Assembly (NCBI GenBank): GCA_024639035.1
Contig: JAHEJE010000130.1
Location: forward strand, 1 to 7,909
DNA length: 7,909 bases
Direction of reading: 5' to 3'
Origin: Alphaproteobacteria bacterium
Lineage (GTDB): Bacteria; Pseudomonadota; Alphaproteobacteria; Rhizobiales; Aestuariivirgaceae
The position numbers and the translations under genes are program-made. Positions 1 to 5,512 of the stretch are shown here, one piece after another. Each line of letters starts with the position of its first letter. Within the stretch, counting starts at the first letter, position 1. Under the pieces are notes generated by a model that saw nothing but the letters and a program-made list of their open reading frames with translations, did no database searches and was not told where the DNA came from.

Positions 1-519
1 TTCGACGTCGACGGCAGCCGGCAGGTCCGGGATGACCGGGTCCGGGGCGGATGAAGCGTTGTCGCGCTTGCGCACCATCACCCAGCGGACATAGTCGAGC
101 ACCGTTTCGCCAGCTTGGTTCGAGCCGGTGGAGCGGACATAGACGACGCCGGTCTTGCCGTTGGAATTCTGCTTGACGCCGATCACCTCTGAGACGGTCG
201 ACAGAGTGTCGCCCGGATAAACCGCGCGATGGAAGCGGCAATCGGCATAGCCGAGATTGGCGATGGCGTTGAGCGAGATGTCCGGCACCGTCTTGCCGAA
301 GATGATGTGGAAGACCAGCAGGTCGTCGACGGGCGCCTGCGGGTAGCCGATGGCCCTGGCGAAGGCGTCGGACGACTGGACGGCAAAACGGGTGCCGTAG
401 AGGGCGGTGTAGAGCGAGACATCGCCTGCCGTGACCGTGCGCGGGGTGGCGTGGCGGATGATCTGGCCGACGCGGAAGTCCTCGAAGAAATTGCCGGGGT
501 TGGTCTTGGGTGCAGTCAT
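1..519 (-). CDS. mch: Mesaconyl-CoA hydratase (beta-methylmalyl-CoA dehydratase), N-terminal half
   Basis: This is a MaoC-like double-hotdog hydratase. In the ethylmalonyl-CoA pathway this enzyme interconverts mesaconyl-CoA and beta-methylmalyl-CoA in the cytoplasm, feeding the lyase step that gives glyoxylate and propionyl-CoA. The ATG is at 517-519 and 173 codons are visible before the gene leaves the window at base 1; from memory, family members are about 340 residues, so roughly half is present. The start of the protein (KTNPGNFFEDF), the central VFHIIFGKTVPDISLNAIAN segment, YPGDTLS and the DYVRWVMVRKRD segment match what I recall of the Rhodobacter enzyme closely. Its ATG overlaps the TGA of the upstream malyl-CoA gene in an ATGA arrangement, so the two are co-transcribed and probably translationally coupled. 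The second hotdog domain, where I would expect the canonical hydratase residues, lies outside the window. The main uncertainty is whether the rest of the gene is intact. Confidence 0.92.
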   Translation of the reverse strand, partial: MTAPKTNPGNFFEDFRVGQIIRHATPRTVTAGDVSLYTALYGTRFAVQSSDAFARAIGYPQAPVDDLLVFHIIFGKTVPDISLNAIANLGYADCRFHRAVYPGDTLSTVSEVIGVKQNSNGKTGVVYVRSTGSNQAGETVLDYVRWVMVRKRDNASSAPDPVIPDLPAAVDVE

Positions 520-1406
520 GCAGCCTGGTCCCGGGCGACGGCGATGGCATCGGCAATGGCCACCGTGCGCCGGGCCATAACCTCATGCAGACGTTCGACC
601 ATGCGGCCGTTGATGGTGATGACGCCCTTGCCGGCGTTGTCCGGTTCGGCGAAGGCGGCGATGATCTGGCGGGCCCAGTCGACCTCGCTTTCCGACGGCG
701 AGAAGATGTCGTTGCACGGGGCGACCTGGGACGGGTGGATCAGCGTCTTGCCGTCCATGCCGAGGGTGCGGCCCTGTTCGCATTCACCGCGCAGACCGTC
801 TTCGTCGCGGAAGTTGTTGTAGACGCCGTCGATGACGTCGAGCTGGAAGGCGCGGGCGGCGGCGACGGTCATGGCCAGCCACGGGATGACGGCAACGCGG
901 TTGTCATGGGCGAGCGCACGGCTTTCCTTCAGCAGGTCGTTGGTGCCGAGAATGAAGCAGGTCAGATTGACATCGCGCATGCCGCCGACCTCGGCGATCT
1001 CGCGGATGTTGAGAATCGAGGCCGGGGTTTCGATCATCGCCCAGATCTGCAAGCTGGCAGGTGCGCCGGCGGCCTGCAGGACCTTGTTGGAGGAGATGAT
1101 GTCGCCGGGGCGCGAAACCTTGGGCAGCAGGACGGCATGGGCGCCGGAGGTTGCTGCAGCGGAGAGGTCGCGGGCGCCCCACGGGGTTTCCAGGCCGTTG
1201 ACGCGCATCACCAGTTCGCGGTTGCCGTAGCCACCGCCCCTGATGGCCTGAAGAACCAGCTCGCGGGCCTGTTTCTTGGCATCCGGGGCAACACTGTCCT
1301 CAAGGTCGAGGATCAGGCTGTCGGCGGCAATGGTCTTGGCTTTTTCCAGTGCGCGTTCGTTGATGCCGGGCATGTACAAGACGCTGCGCCGTGGGCGAAT
1401 CTGCAT
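516..1406 (-). CDS. CitE-like (3S)-malyl-CoA thioesterase or malyl/beta-methylmalyl-CoA lyase
   Basis: A 296-residue member of the HpcH/HpaI aldolase / citrate lyase beta-subunit (CitE) superfamily, a cytoplasmic TIM-barrel enzyme using Mg2+ and a CoA thioester. Visible signatures are the N-terminal RPRRSVLYMPG, LILDLEDSVAPDAK (residues 31-44), MRVNGLETPWG with Arg68, LPKV (94-97), MIETPASI with Glu126, LGTNDL with Asp157, and LGMDGKTLIHPSQV near the C-terminus. Arg, Glu and Asp are the substrate- and Mg-binding positions of the family. It is more CitE-like than the longer Rhodobacter Mcl1 lyase I can recall, and its neighbour is mch. In Rhodobacter the paralogue associated with mch is Mcl2, a (3S)-malyl-CoA thioesterase that releases malate. 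I therefore lean to Mcl2, but lyase activity cannot be excluded from sequence. The ATG at 1404-1406 was chosen over the one at 1410-1412 because of Shine-Dalgarno spacing. Its stop overlaps the mch start. Confidence 0.85.
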   Translation of the reverse strand: MQIRPRRSVLYMPGINERALEKAKTIAADSLILDLEDSVAPDAKKQARELVLQAIRGGGYGNRELVMRVNGLETPWGARDLSAAATSGAHAVLLPKVSRPGDIISSNKVLQAAGAPASLQIWAMIETPASILNIREIAEVGGMRDVNLTCFILGTNDLLKESRALAHDNRVAVIPWLAMTVAAARAFQLDVIDGVYNNFRDEDGLRGECEQGRTLGMDGKTLIHPSQVAPCNDIFSPSESEVDWARQIIAAFAEPDNAGKGVITINGRMVERLHEVMARRTVAIADAIAVARDQAA

Positions 1407-1551
1407 GGTCATTTCCCCTGATTGCACTGCGACCGGCGCGCGGCCGGCGGATTTCGCAGCGCACAATGCCAACCGGGCAACAGACTCGTCAATGTTATTG
1501 TTTGCCTATTCGACCATTGTCCGATGAGGGGTCAGGTGAGATAAACCAGCG
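1407..1551. promoter_or_regulatory. Divergent control region between the malyl-CoA gene and pdxY
   Basis: These 145 bases separate two divergent operons, so promoters in both directions are expected here. The stretch around 1488-1520 is clearly more AT-rich than its surroundings and holds a short palindrome, CAAT-GTT-ATTG, at 1490-1500. On the minus strand TTGACG (1492 down to 1487) could be a -35 element, with a weak CATTGT about 18 nt downstream as the -10; this is only a fair match. No convincing plus-strand promoter was seen. No riboswitch-like structure was recognised. Exact promoter positions are inference. Confidence 0.3.
1415..1419 (-). promoter_or_regulatory. Ribosome binding site deciding the start of the malyl-CoA gene
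   Basis: On the minus strand AGGGG lies 8 nt before the ATG at 1406 but only 2 nt before the in-frame ATG at 1412. The spacing favours the inner ATG (protein starting MQIRPRRS) over the outer one (MTMQIRPRRS). Longer upstream in-frame starts have no such signal. Confidence 0.6.
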
Positions 1552-2409
1552 ATGATGGGAGCAACCTCAAGAGCGCCGACGGTGCTGTGCATTTCCTCGC
1601 AGGTGGCGTTCGGCGGGGTCGGCAATGCGGTGGCGATTCCGGCGCTTGAACGGGCGGGCATCAGCGTGCTCGGGGTGCCGACGGTGGTGCTGTCCAATCA
1701 TCCCGGTTTCGGCCCGCCGACGGCGATGGCGATGCCGGCAGATATGCTGGCGGCGATGTTGGGGCGGCTGATCGACAACGGCTGGCTGGATCGATGCGCC
1801 GGCATTCTGACCGGCTATTTCGTTTCCGCCGAGCAGGTGTCGGTGGTTGCGCGGGCGATCAGGGCGGTAAAGCGGCGAAACCCGTCGTGCATCTATCTGT
1901 GCGATCCGATCCTGGGCGACGACCATACCGGTCTCTATGTGGCCGATGCGGTGGCGACGGCGATCAAGGATGAGCTTGCCGGGCTGGCCGATGTTGTGTG
2001 TCCCAACCGGTTCGAGCTGGAATGGCTGGCAGGGATGGCGGTCGACGGTCTGGCGGCGGCAGAGCGGGCTGCCGGCACCCTGGCGCCGGCGACGGTTCTG
2101 GGCACATCGATCAGCACGGGACAGGCAGATGAGCTGGTGACAGCGGTAATTCAGGCAGGGTCGGTCGATTGGGTTGCAACGGCGAGACGCAGTAAGGTGC
2201 CGCATGGCACGGGCGATCTCCTGGCCGGTCTGTTTCTTGCGGGTCTGGTGGGAGGAGCGAGTGCCGGCGAGGCGCTTGGCCTGGCGGTGGCGCAGGTTGA
2301 CCACGTGGTGGCGGCGAGCGAGGGCAGCGCGGTGCTGACGGTGGCACCGGCCCTGGAAAGCCTCGGCGAGGTCGCACCGCTAATGGTGCACAGGGGGATT
2401 GCGGAATGA
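1552..2409 (+). CDS. pdxY: Pyridoxal kinase, PdxY/PdxK type
   Basis: A 285-residue ribokinase-superfamily kinase that phosphorylates pyridoxal (and probably related B6 vitamers) with ATP, giving PLP in the salvage pathway; cytoplasmic. Family signs in order are SSQVAFGGVGN (15-25, substrate pocket at the N-terminus), SNHPGFG (48-54), GYFVSAEQV, the CDPILGDDHTGLYV segment, PNRFELEWLAG, and the anion-hole/catalytic motif HGTGDLLAG with Asp222 as the expected base. The alignment to remembered E. coli PdxY is continuous along the whole length. The ATG at 1552 is followed immediately by a second ATG at 1555; AGGTGAG at 1534-1540 precedes them by 11 and 14 nt, so 1552 is preferred. It is the first gene of a plus-strand run whose neighbours include two PLP-dependent enzymes, so local PLP supply is a natural reading. 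The gene looks intact. Preference for pyridoxal over pyridoxine cannot be read from sequence. Confidence 0.93.
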   Translation: MMGATSRAPTVLCISSQVAFGGVGNAVAIPALERAGISVLGVPTVVLSNHPGFGPPTAMAMPADMLAAMLGRLIDNGWLDRCAGILTGYFVSAEQVSVVARAIRAVKRRNPSCIYLCDPILGDDHTGLYVADAVATAIKDELAGLADVVCPNRFELEWLAGMAVDGLAAAERAAGTLAPATVLGTSISTGQADELVTAVIQAGSVDWVATARRSKVPHGTGDLLAGLFLAGLVGGASAGEALGLAVAQVDHVVAASEGSAVLTVAPALESLGEVAPLMVHRGIAE

Positions 2410-2495
2410 ACGACGTCGTCGCAACTTGTCGCTCGACCGTACCGCAGAATAGGCCGGGAACTGAGAGCGAGTCTGCAAGGGGGACCAGGGCGTGA
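2406..2495 (+). other. Possible 29-codon bridging ORF between pdxY and the dehydratase gene
   Basis: An ATG at 2406-2408 overlaps the pdxY stop (ATGA), and its frame stays open for 29 codons until a TGA at 2493-2495 that overlaps the GTG start of the next gene (GTGA). The peptide starts MNDVVATCRS and is rich in Arg, Ser and Thr, with no recognised domain, signal peptide or conserved look. No good Shine-Dalgarno was found apart from the 3' end of pdxY itself. It may be a chance ORF, or a short coupling ORF that carries ribosomes from pdxY to the dehydratase. No protein function is claimed. Confidence 0.2.
2478..2484 (+). promoter_or_regulatory. Strong ribosome binding site supporting the GTG start at 2492
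   Basis: AGGGGGA lies 7 nt before GTG at 2492-2494. There is an in-frame stop at 2462-2464 and no ATG, GTG or TTG between it and 2492, so this site settles the start of the dehydratase gene. Confidence 0.65.
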
Positions 2496-3445
2496 GCACA
2501 ATTTCGCAGACATCGATCAGTGCGGTCCACCGGCGGATCGAACACCATATCCGCAAGACGCCGGTGGTCGATGTGGCTGTGCCCGGCGTCGGCGCGGCGG
2601 TGTGCCTGAAGCTGGAGCTGTTGCAGCATTCCGGGTCGTTCAAGGCCCGCGGCGCCTTTGCCAATCTTGCCGGAGCCGAAGTGCCGGAGGGCGGCGTTGC
2701 CGCGGCTTCAGGCGGCAATCACGGCGCTGCGGTTGCCTACGCGGCCGAGCAGTTGGGCATCGCGGCGCATGTTTTCGTGCCGCAAGGCGCTCCGGCGGCG
2801 AAGCTCGAACGGATCAAGCGGTACGGTGCGGACGTCGTGGTCGCGGGCGAACACTACAAGGATGCACTGGCGCTGTGCGATGCGTTTATCGCCGAACATG
2901 GCGCGATGACGGTGCATGCCTACGACAGTGAGGCGACCCTGAACGGTCAGGGCACGCTTGGCCTGGAGCTTGAGCAGCAGGCGGGCGATCTCGATACGGT
3001 TCTGGTGGCTGTTGGCGGCGGCGGACTGATCGGCGGTATGGCAGCCTGGTACGGCGGGCGGGTCAAGGTGATCGCGGTCGAAAGCCAGGGGTGCCCGACG
3101 TTCCACGCCTCGCTCGCTGCCGGGGTGCGCCAGACGATTACCCCGGGCGGACTGGCGGCCGATTCGCTCGGGGCCTCAATGCCCGGCGCGCTGCCGTTCC
3201 CGATTGTCCAGGAGCATGTTGGCGGCTCGCTGCTGGTGGCCGATGCCGACATCCGCAGGACCCAGCGCTGGTTGTGGGACAATCTGCGCCTGGTCACCGA
3301 GCCGGGCGGTGCGACGGCGCTGGCCGCGCTCATCGCCAGACACTACCGGCCGGCACCCGGCGAGCGGGTCGGTGTGGTAATGTGCGGTGCGAACATTACC
3401 CTCACGGCCTTCGAGGCGATCATTGCTGATGCGCCGTGTGGATGA
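2492..3445 (+). CDS. Serine/threonine dehydratase family PLP enzyme (fold type II)
   Basis: A 317-residue fold-type-II PLP enzyme of the catabolic serine/threonine dehydratase group; such enzymes eliminate the hydroxyl of Ser or Thr to give pyruvate or 2-oxobutyrate plus ammonia. Seen in the sequence: GSFKARGA with the Schiff-base Lys51, SGGNHG (74-79, substrate carboxylate loop), the glycine-rich phosphate cup VGGGGLIGG (175-183), and a C-terminal MCGAN motif that contacts the PLP ring. The length ends at the catalytic domain, so there is no C-terminal ACT regulatory domain as in biosynthetic IlvA; feedback inhibition by isoleucine is therefore not expected. The GTG start has a strong Shine-Dalgarno. 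It lies 82 bases after pdxY and 77 bases before lptM, all on the plus strand. Related subfamilies act on threo-3-hydroxyaspartate or racemise serine, so the substrate is open. Confidence 0.85.
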   Translation: MSTISQTSISAVHRRIEHHIRKTPVVDVAVPGVGAAVCLKLELLQHSGSFKARGAFANLAGAEVPEGGVAAASGGNHGAAVAYAAEQLGIAAHVFVPQGAPAAKLERIKRYGADVVVAGEHYKDALALCDAFIAEHGAMTVHAYDSEATLNGQGTLGLELEQQAGDLDTVLVAVGGGGLIGGMAAWYGGRVKVIAVESQGCPTFHASLAAGVRQTITPGGLAADSLGASMPGALPFPIVQEHVGGSLLVADADIRRTQRWLWDNLRLVTEPGGATALAALIARHYRPAPGERVGVVMCGANITLTAFEAIIADAPCG

Positions 3446-3522
3446 ACGGCGGCGGCAAAGATCTCTTGAGTTCGCCGGCCGGGGGTGCTTTTGTGCGGAA
3501 ACGATAACGGGCGTTGTTGGAC

Positions 3523-3681
3523 ATGTCGCGATTGGCAAAGCTGTTGGGAGTGATCGGCGTGGCGATCCTGGTCGCGGGATGCGGCGCGCGCGGACCGCTG
3601 GAGCCGCCGCCGGGCGCGCAGAACGATCCGGACGCCGACCCGCCGTTCATTCTCGACCCGGTTGTCGGAAAGACGGAATAA
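3523..3681 (+). CDS. lptM: Small lipoprotein of the LptM (YifL) type
   Basis: A 52-residue lipoprotein too short for most gene callers. It begins MSRLAKLL with a hydrophobic segment (GVIGVAIL), a lipobox LVAG with the lipidated Cys at residue 20, then GARGPLEPPPG. The pattern Cys-Gly-x-x-GPL followed by prolines is the LptM/YifL signature. After it comes an acidic, proline-rich tail ending in TAA at 3679-3681. In E. coli LptM is an outer-membrane lipoprotein that binds the LptD-LptE LPS translocon and helps it mature. In alphaproteobacteria a lipoprotein of this sort commonly precedes lysA, as here with a 22-base gap. The ATG at 3523 has no clear Shine-Dalgarno. The function is transferred from E. 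coli; family membership rests on the short motif plus position. Confidence 0.82.
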   Translation: MSRLAKLLGVIGVAILVAGCGARGPLEPPPGAQNDPDADPPFILDPVVGKTE

Positions 3682-3703
3682 CGGTCCCGGCGGTTTCCTA
3701 GCG

Positions 3704-4972
3704 ATGCATCATTTTACCTACAAGGACGGCATTCTGCATGCCGAGGACGTCAGCCTGCATACGCTGGCCGAAGACGTCGACACGCCGTTTTATTGCTACT
3801 CGACGGCAACGCTGCAGCGGCACTACGAGGTGTTTTCGAAGGCGTTTGCCGGCACCGATCACATGATCTGCTATGCCATGAAGGCGAATTCGAACCAGGC
3901 GGTGATCAAGACGCTGACCGATCTGGGGGCCGGTGTCGATGTGGTCTCGGAGGGCGAGTTGCGGCGGGCCATCGCGCTTGGCATTTCCGGTCGCAAGATC
4001 GTGTTTTCCGGGGTCGGAAAGACGGCGCGCGAGATGGCGCTGGGGCTCAAGCACGGGGTGTCGTGCTTCAATGTCGAATCAGAACCGGAACTGGGCCTGC
4101 TCAGCGAAATCGCCGACCGCCTGGGCTCGCAGGCGGTGGTGTCGATCCGGGTCAATCCGGATGTCGATGCCAAGACCCATGCCAAGATCACCACCGGCAA
4201 GTCGGAGAACAAGTTCGGTATCCCGTATTTGCGGGCCCGCGAGGTGTACAGGCGGGCCGCCGATCTGCCCGGCCTGAAAGTGGCAGGTGTCGACATGCAC
4301 ATCGGCAGCCAGATCACCGATCTGGAACCCTATCGGACCGCCTACCGGCTGATGGCCGATCTGGTGCGCGAACTGCACAGTGACGGGCATCAGATCCGAC
4401 ATGTCGATCTGGGCGGCGGCCTGGGTGTGCCCTATCGGGGCACCAACGACGTGCCGCCGCACCCGGATGAGTACGCGGCGGTGGTGAAGGATGCTCTGGG
4501 CGATCTGAATTGCAAATACGTCATGGAACCGGGGCGGATGATTGCCGGCAACGCCGGCGTGCTCATCGCCCGGGTGATCCATGTCAAGCCGGGGGATACG
4601 CACAATTTCCTGATCGTCGATGCGGCGATGAACGATCTGATCCGGCCGACGCTGTATGACGCCTATCACGATATCTGGCCGGTAAAGACACCGGAGCAAG
4701 GCCGGGCGACGGCCCGGTTCGACGTGGTCGGGCCGGTGTGCGAAAGCGGCGATTATCTGGCCCGATCGCGGGAGTTGCCGGTGCTCGAGGCGGGCGACCT
4801 GATCGCCGTGATGACGGCGGGTGCCTACGGCGCAGTGCAGTCGGGGACCTACAATACCCGCCAGCTCGTTCCTGAAATCATGGTGTCAGGCGAGCGTTTC
4901 GCCATCGTGCGGCCACGGCAGACGTTCGATGAGCTGATCGGGCTCGACCGGCTGGCCGGCTGGCAGGAGTAG
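3704..4972 (+). CDS. lysA: Diaminopimelate decarboxylase
   Basis: A 422-residue fold-type-III (alanine-racemase-like) PLP decarboxylase that converts meso-diaminopimelate to L-lysine, the last step of lysine synthesis; cytoplasmic homodimer in the family. Key features are YAMKAN with Schiff-base Lys60, HIGSQI starting at His199, the phosphate-binding GGGLGVPY at 237-244, EPGR at 275-278, the CESGD motif at 346-350 with the active-site Cys of the partner subunit, and YGAVQSGTYNTR from Tyr375. Length is normal and no break is seen. The ATG at 3704 is preferred over a TTG at 3662, because the latter would overlap lptM and the protein starting MHHFTYKDG matches the family N-terminus. No strong Shine-Dalgarno precedes it, so translation may depend on lptM upstream. 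A clear terminator follows at 4995. Confidence 0.97.
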   Translation: MHHFTYKDGILHAEDVSLHTLAEDVDTPFYCYSTATLQRHYEVFSKAFAGTDHMICYAMKANSNQAVIKTLTDLGAGVDVVSEGELRRAIALGISGRKIVFSGVGKTAREMALGLKHGVSCFNVESEPELGLLSEIADRLGSQAVVSIRVNPDVDAKTHAKITTGKSENKFGIPYLRAREVYRRAADLPGLKVAGVDMHIGSQITDLEPYRTAYRLMADLVRELHSDGHQIRHVDLGGGLGVPYRGTNDVPPHPDEYAAVVKDALGDLNCKYVMEPGRMIAGNAGVLIARVIHVKPGDTHNFLIVDAAMNDLIRPTLYDAYHDIWPVKTPEQGRATARFDVVGPVCESGDYLARSRELPVLEAGDLIAVMTAGAYGAVQSGTYNTRQLVPEIMVSGERFAIVRPRQTFDELIGLDRLAGWQE

Positions 4973-4994
4973 CTTTTACGCGCATTCGTGCAAA

Positions 4995-5026
4995 CGAAAC
5001 CCCGAAGGTTGCCCTTCGGGGTTTCG
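4995..5026. terminator. Bidirectional hairpin terminator between lysA and the small secreted-protein gene
   Basis: A perfect 14-bp stem, CGAAACCCCGAAGG (4995-5008) with its complement (5013-5026), closes a 4-base loop TTGC. The GGGG-TTT side gives a short U run in the plus direction, and the mirror arm gives TTTCGTTTG in the minus direction. Placed 22 bases after the lysA stop and 55 bases beyond the convergent minus-strand gene, it can serve both. The U runs are short, so efficiency is inferred. Confidence 0.85.
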
Positions 5027-5083
5027 ATGTCGGCCATTCAGGCTCTTGTTGTTGGTCGCTCGGCCGTTGAGGCTCTTGTTGTT
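5024..5083. repeat. 30-bp imperfect tandem repeat, two copies
   Basis: Copies at 5024-5053 and 5054-5083. The last 24 bases of each (5030-5053 and 5060-5083), starting TCGGCC and ending AGGCTCTTGTTGTT, differ at only two positions; the first six bases have diverged more. The proximal copy begins inside the TAA stop codon of the minus-strand secreted-protein gene and the distal one runs into the terminator stem. It looks like a small local duplication in a 3' untranslated region. Confidence 0.8.
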
Positions 5084-5330
5084 AGTAGTAGTGACGCATG
5101 CAGCGACGATACTTGCGCAGGTAGCGATAGCGGCCGGTCCAGCGGTACTTCTTCAGCCACCGGCGGCAGGGGTTGTAGTGGCCGTGGCCGCCCCAGTGTC
5201 CGTGGCCGTAGCCATAACCATGGGTGAGGTAGACCTTGACACCGGCAGAGGCGCTGGAAGCGGTTGCGCCCATGGCGCCGGCGCTGATGGCCGCGGCGAT
5301 TGCGGTGGTGATGATTGCGTTGCGGATCAT
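5082..5330 (-). CDS. Small secreted Gly/His/Tyr-rich basic protein, function unknown
   Basis: An 82-residue protein with a typical Sec signal peptide: a charged start (MIRN), a hydrophobic Ala/Ile core, and a likely cleavage after SSASA at about residue 29. The mature part of about 53 residues has two zones: a Gly/His/Tyr-rich stretch (GYGYGHGHWGGHGHY), then a basic aromatic stretch rich in Arg, Lys, Tyr and Trp, with two cysteines that could form a disulfide in the periplasm. AAGGAG at 5338-5343 sits 7 nt before the ATG, strongly supporting translation. I recognise the style from many short, uncharacterised secreted proteins of rhizobia but know no function. The His-rich zone could bind metals and the basic part could bind an anionic polymer; both are guesses. 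It converges on lysA with a shared terminator and diverges from the adenylate cyclase. Confidence 0.82.
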   Translation of the reverse strand: MIRNAIITTAIAAAISAGAMGATASSASAGVKVYLTHGYGYGHGHWGGHGHYNPCRRWLKKYRWTGRYRYLRKYRRCMRHYY

Positions 5331-5352
5331 GGTTCGTCTCCTTGAAAGTGCG

Positions 5353-5371
5353 CTGATCAGGTTTTGATCAA
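5353..5371. promoter_or_regulatory. Pair of TGATCA palindromes, candidate operator
   Basis: CTGATCAG (5353-5360) and TTGATCAA (5364-5371) are two perfect 8-bp palindromes sharing the TGATCA core, with centres 11 bp apart, about one helical turn. That spacing would place two sites on one face of the DNA. They lie 23-41 bases upstream of the secreted-protein ATG, probably in its 5' untranslated region. No regulator is known to me for this exact pair. Confidence 0.4.
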
Positions 5372-5411
5372 CTGTGATGATGACAATTTATCCGTGCAGC
5401 GATCACGGCGA

Positions 5412-5427
5412 TGTGCAATCTGTTACA
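5412..5427. promoter_or_regulatory. Near-consensus CRP-type binding site
   Basis: TGTGC-AATCTG-TTACA matches the CRP consensus TGTGA-N6-TCACA at 8 of 10 half-site bases with correct spacing. It lies 85 bases before the cyclase start and 82 bases before the secreted-protein start. On the minus strand a -10-like TAAATT at 5390-5385 would put transcription start near 5378, 41.5 bases from the site centre, which is class II activator geometry for the secreted-protein gene. No equally good -10 was found toward the cyclase. The start position is my inference. Confidence 0.4.
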
Positions 5428-5500
5428 CGGCGAATATCCGGTGGGCATGGACGGGCTGAGGCGTTGCGGCGGCGATTGCGGCTGTTGACAACGGGCTTAT

Positions 5501-5506
5501 GGGGAG
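5501..5506 (+). promoter_or_regulatory. Ribosome binding site of the adenylate cyclase gene
   Basis: GGGGAG lies 6 nt before GTG at 5513 and 9 nt before the adjacent GTG at 5516. Either could start the protein; the two differ by one residue. The conserved N-terminus ERRLSAIMAADVVGYS begins directly after them. Confidence 0.6.
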
Positions 5507-5512
5507 ACTGAC

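Noticed and set aside
510..1421. Long plus-strand open frame (303 codons) opposite the malyl-CoA gene
   Set aside because: It is the antisense shadow of a protein with clear CitE-family motifs; its translation is low-complexity Asp/Gly/Ala-rich with no recognisable domain.
3446..3522. Terminator or promoter between the dehydratase and lptM
   Set aside because: Only a 5-bp CGGCG/CGCCG pairing with a long loop and a weak TTGAGT/TTTTGT pair were found; neither is convincing.
3662..3703. Upstream TTG start for lysA adding 14 residues
   Set aside because: It would overlap lptM, and the extra residues do not resemble the family N-terminus, which begins with the MHHFTYKDG segment.
5046..5345. Plus-strand Val/Ala/Gly-rich 99-codon frame over the small secreted-protein gene
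   Set aside because: It has no ribosome binding site or domain, whereas the minus strand has AAGGAG at good spacing and a typical signal peptide.
5484..5500. TTGACA followed by TTATGG before the cyclase as a sigma-70 promoter
   Set aside because: The two elements are only 6 bases apart, far from the 16-18 needed, and too close to the start codon.
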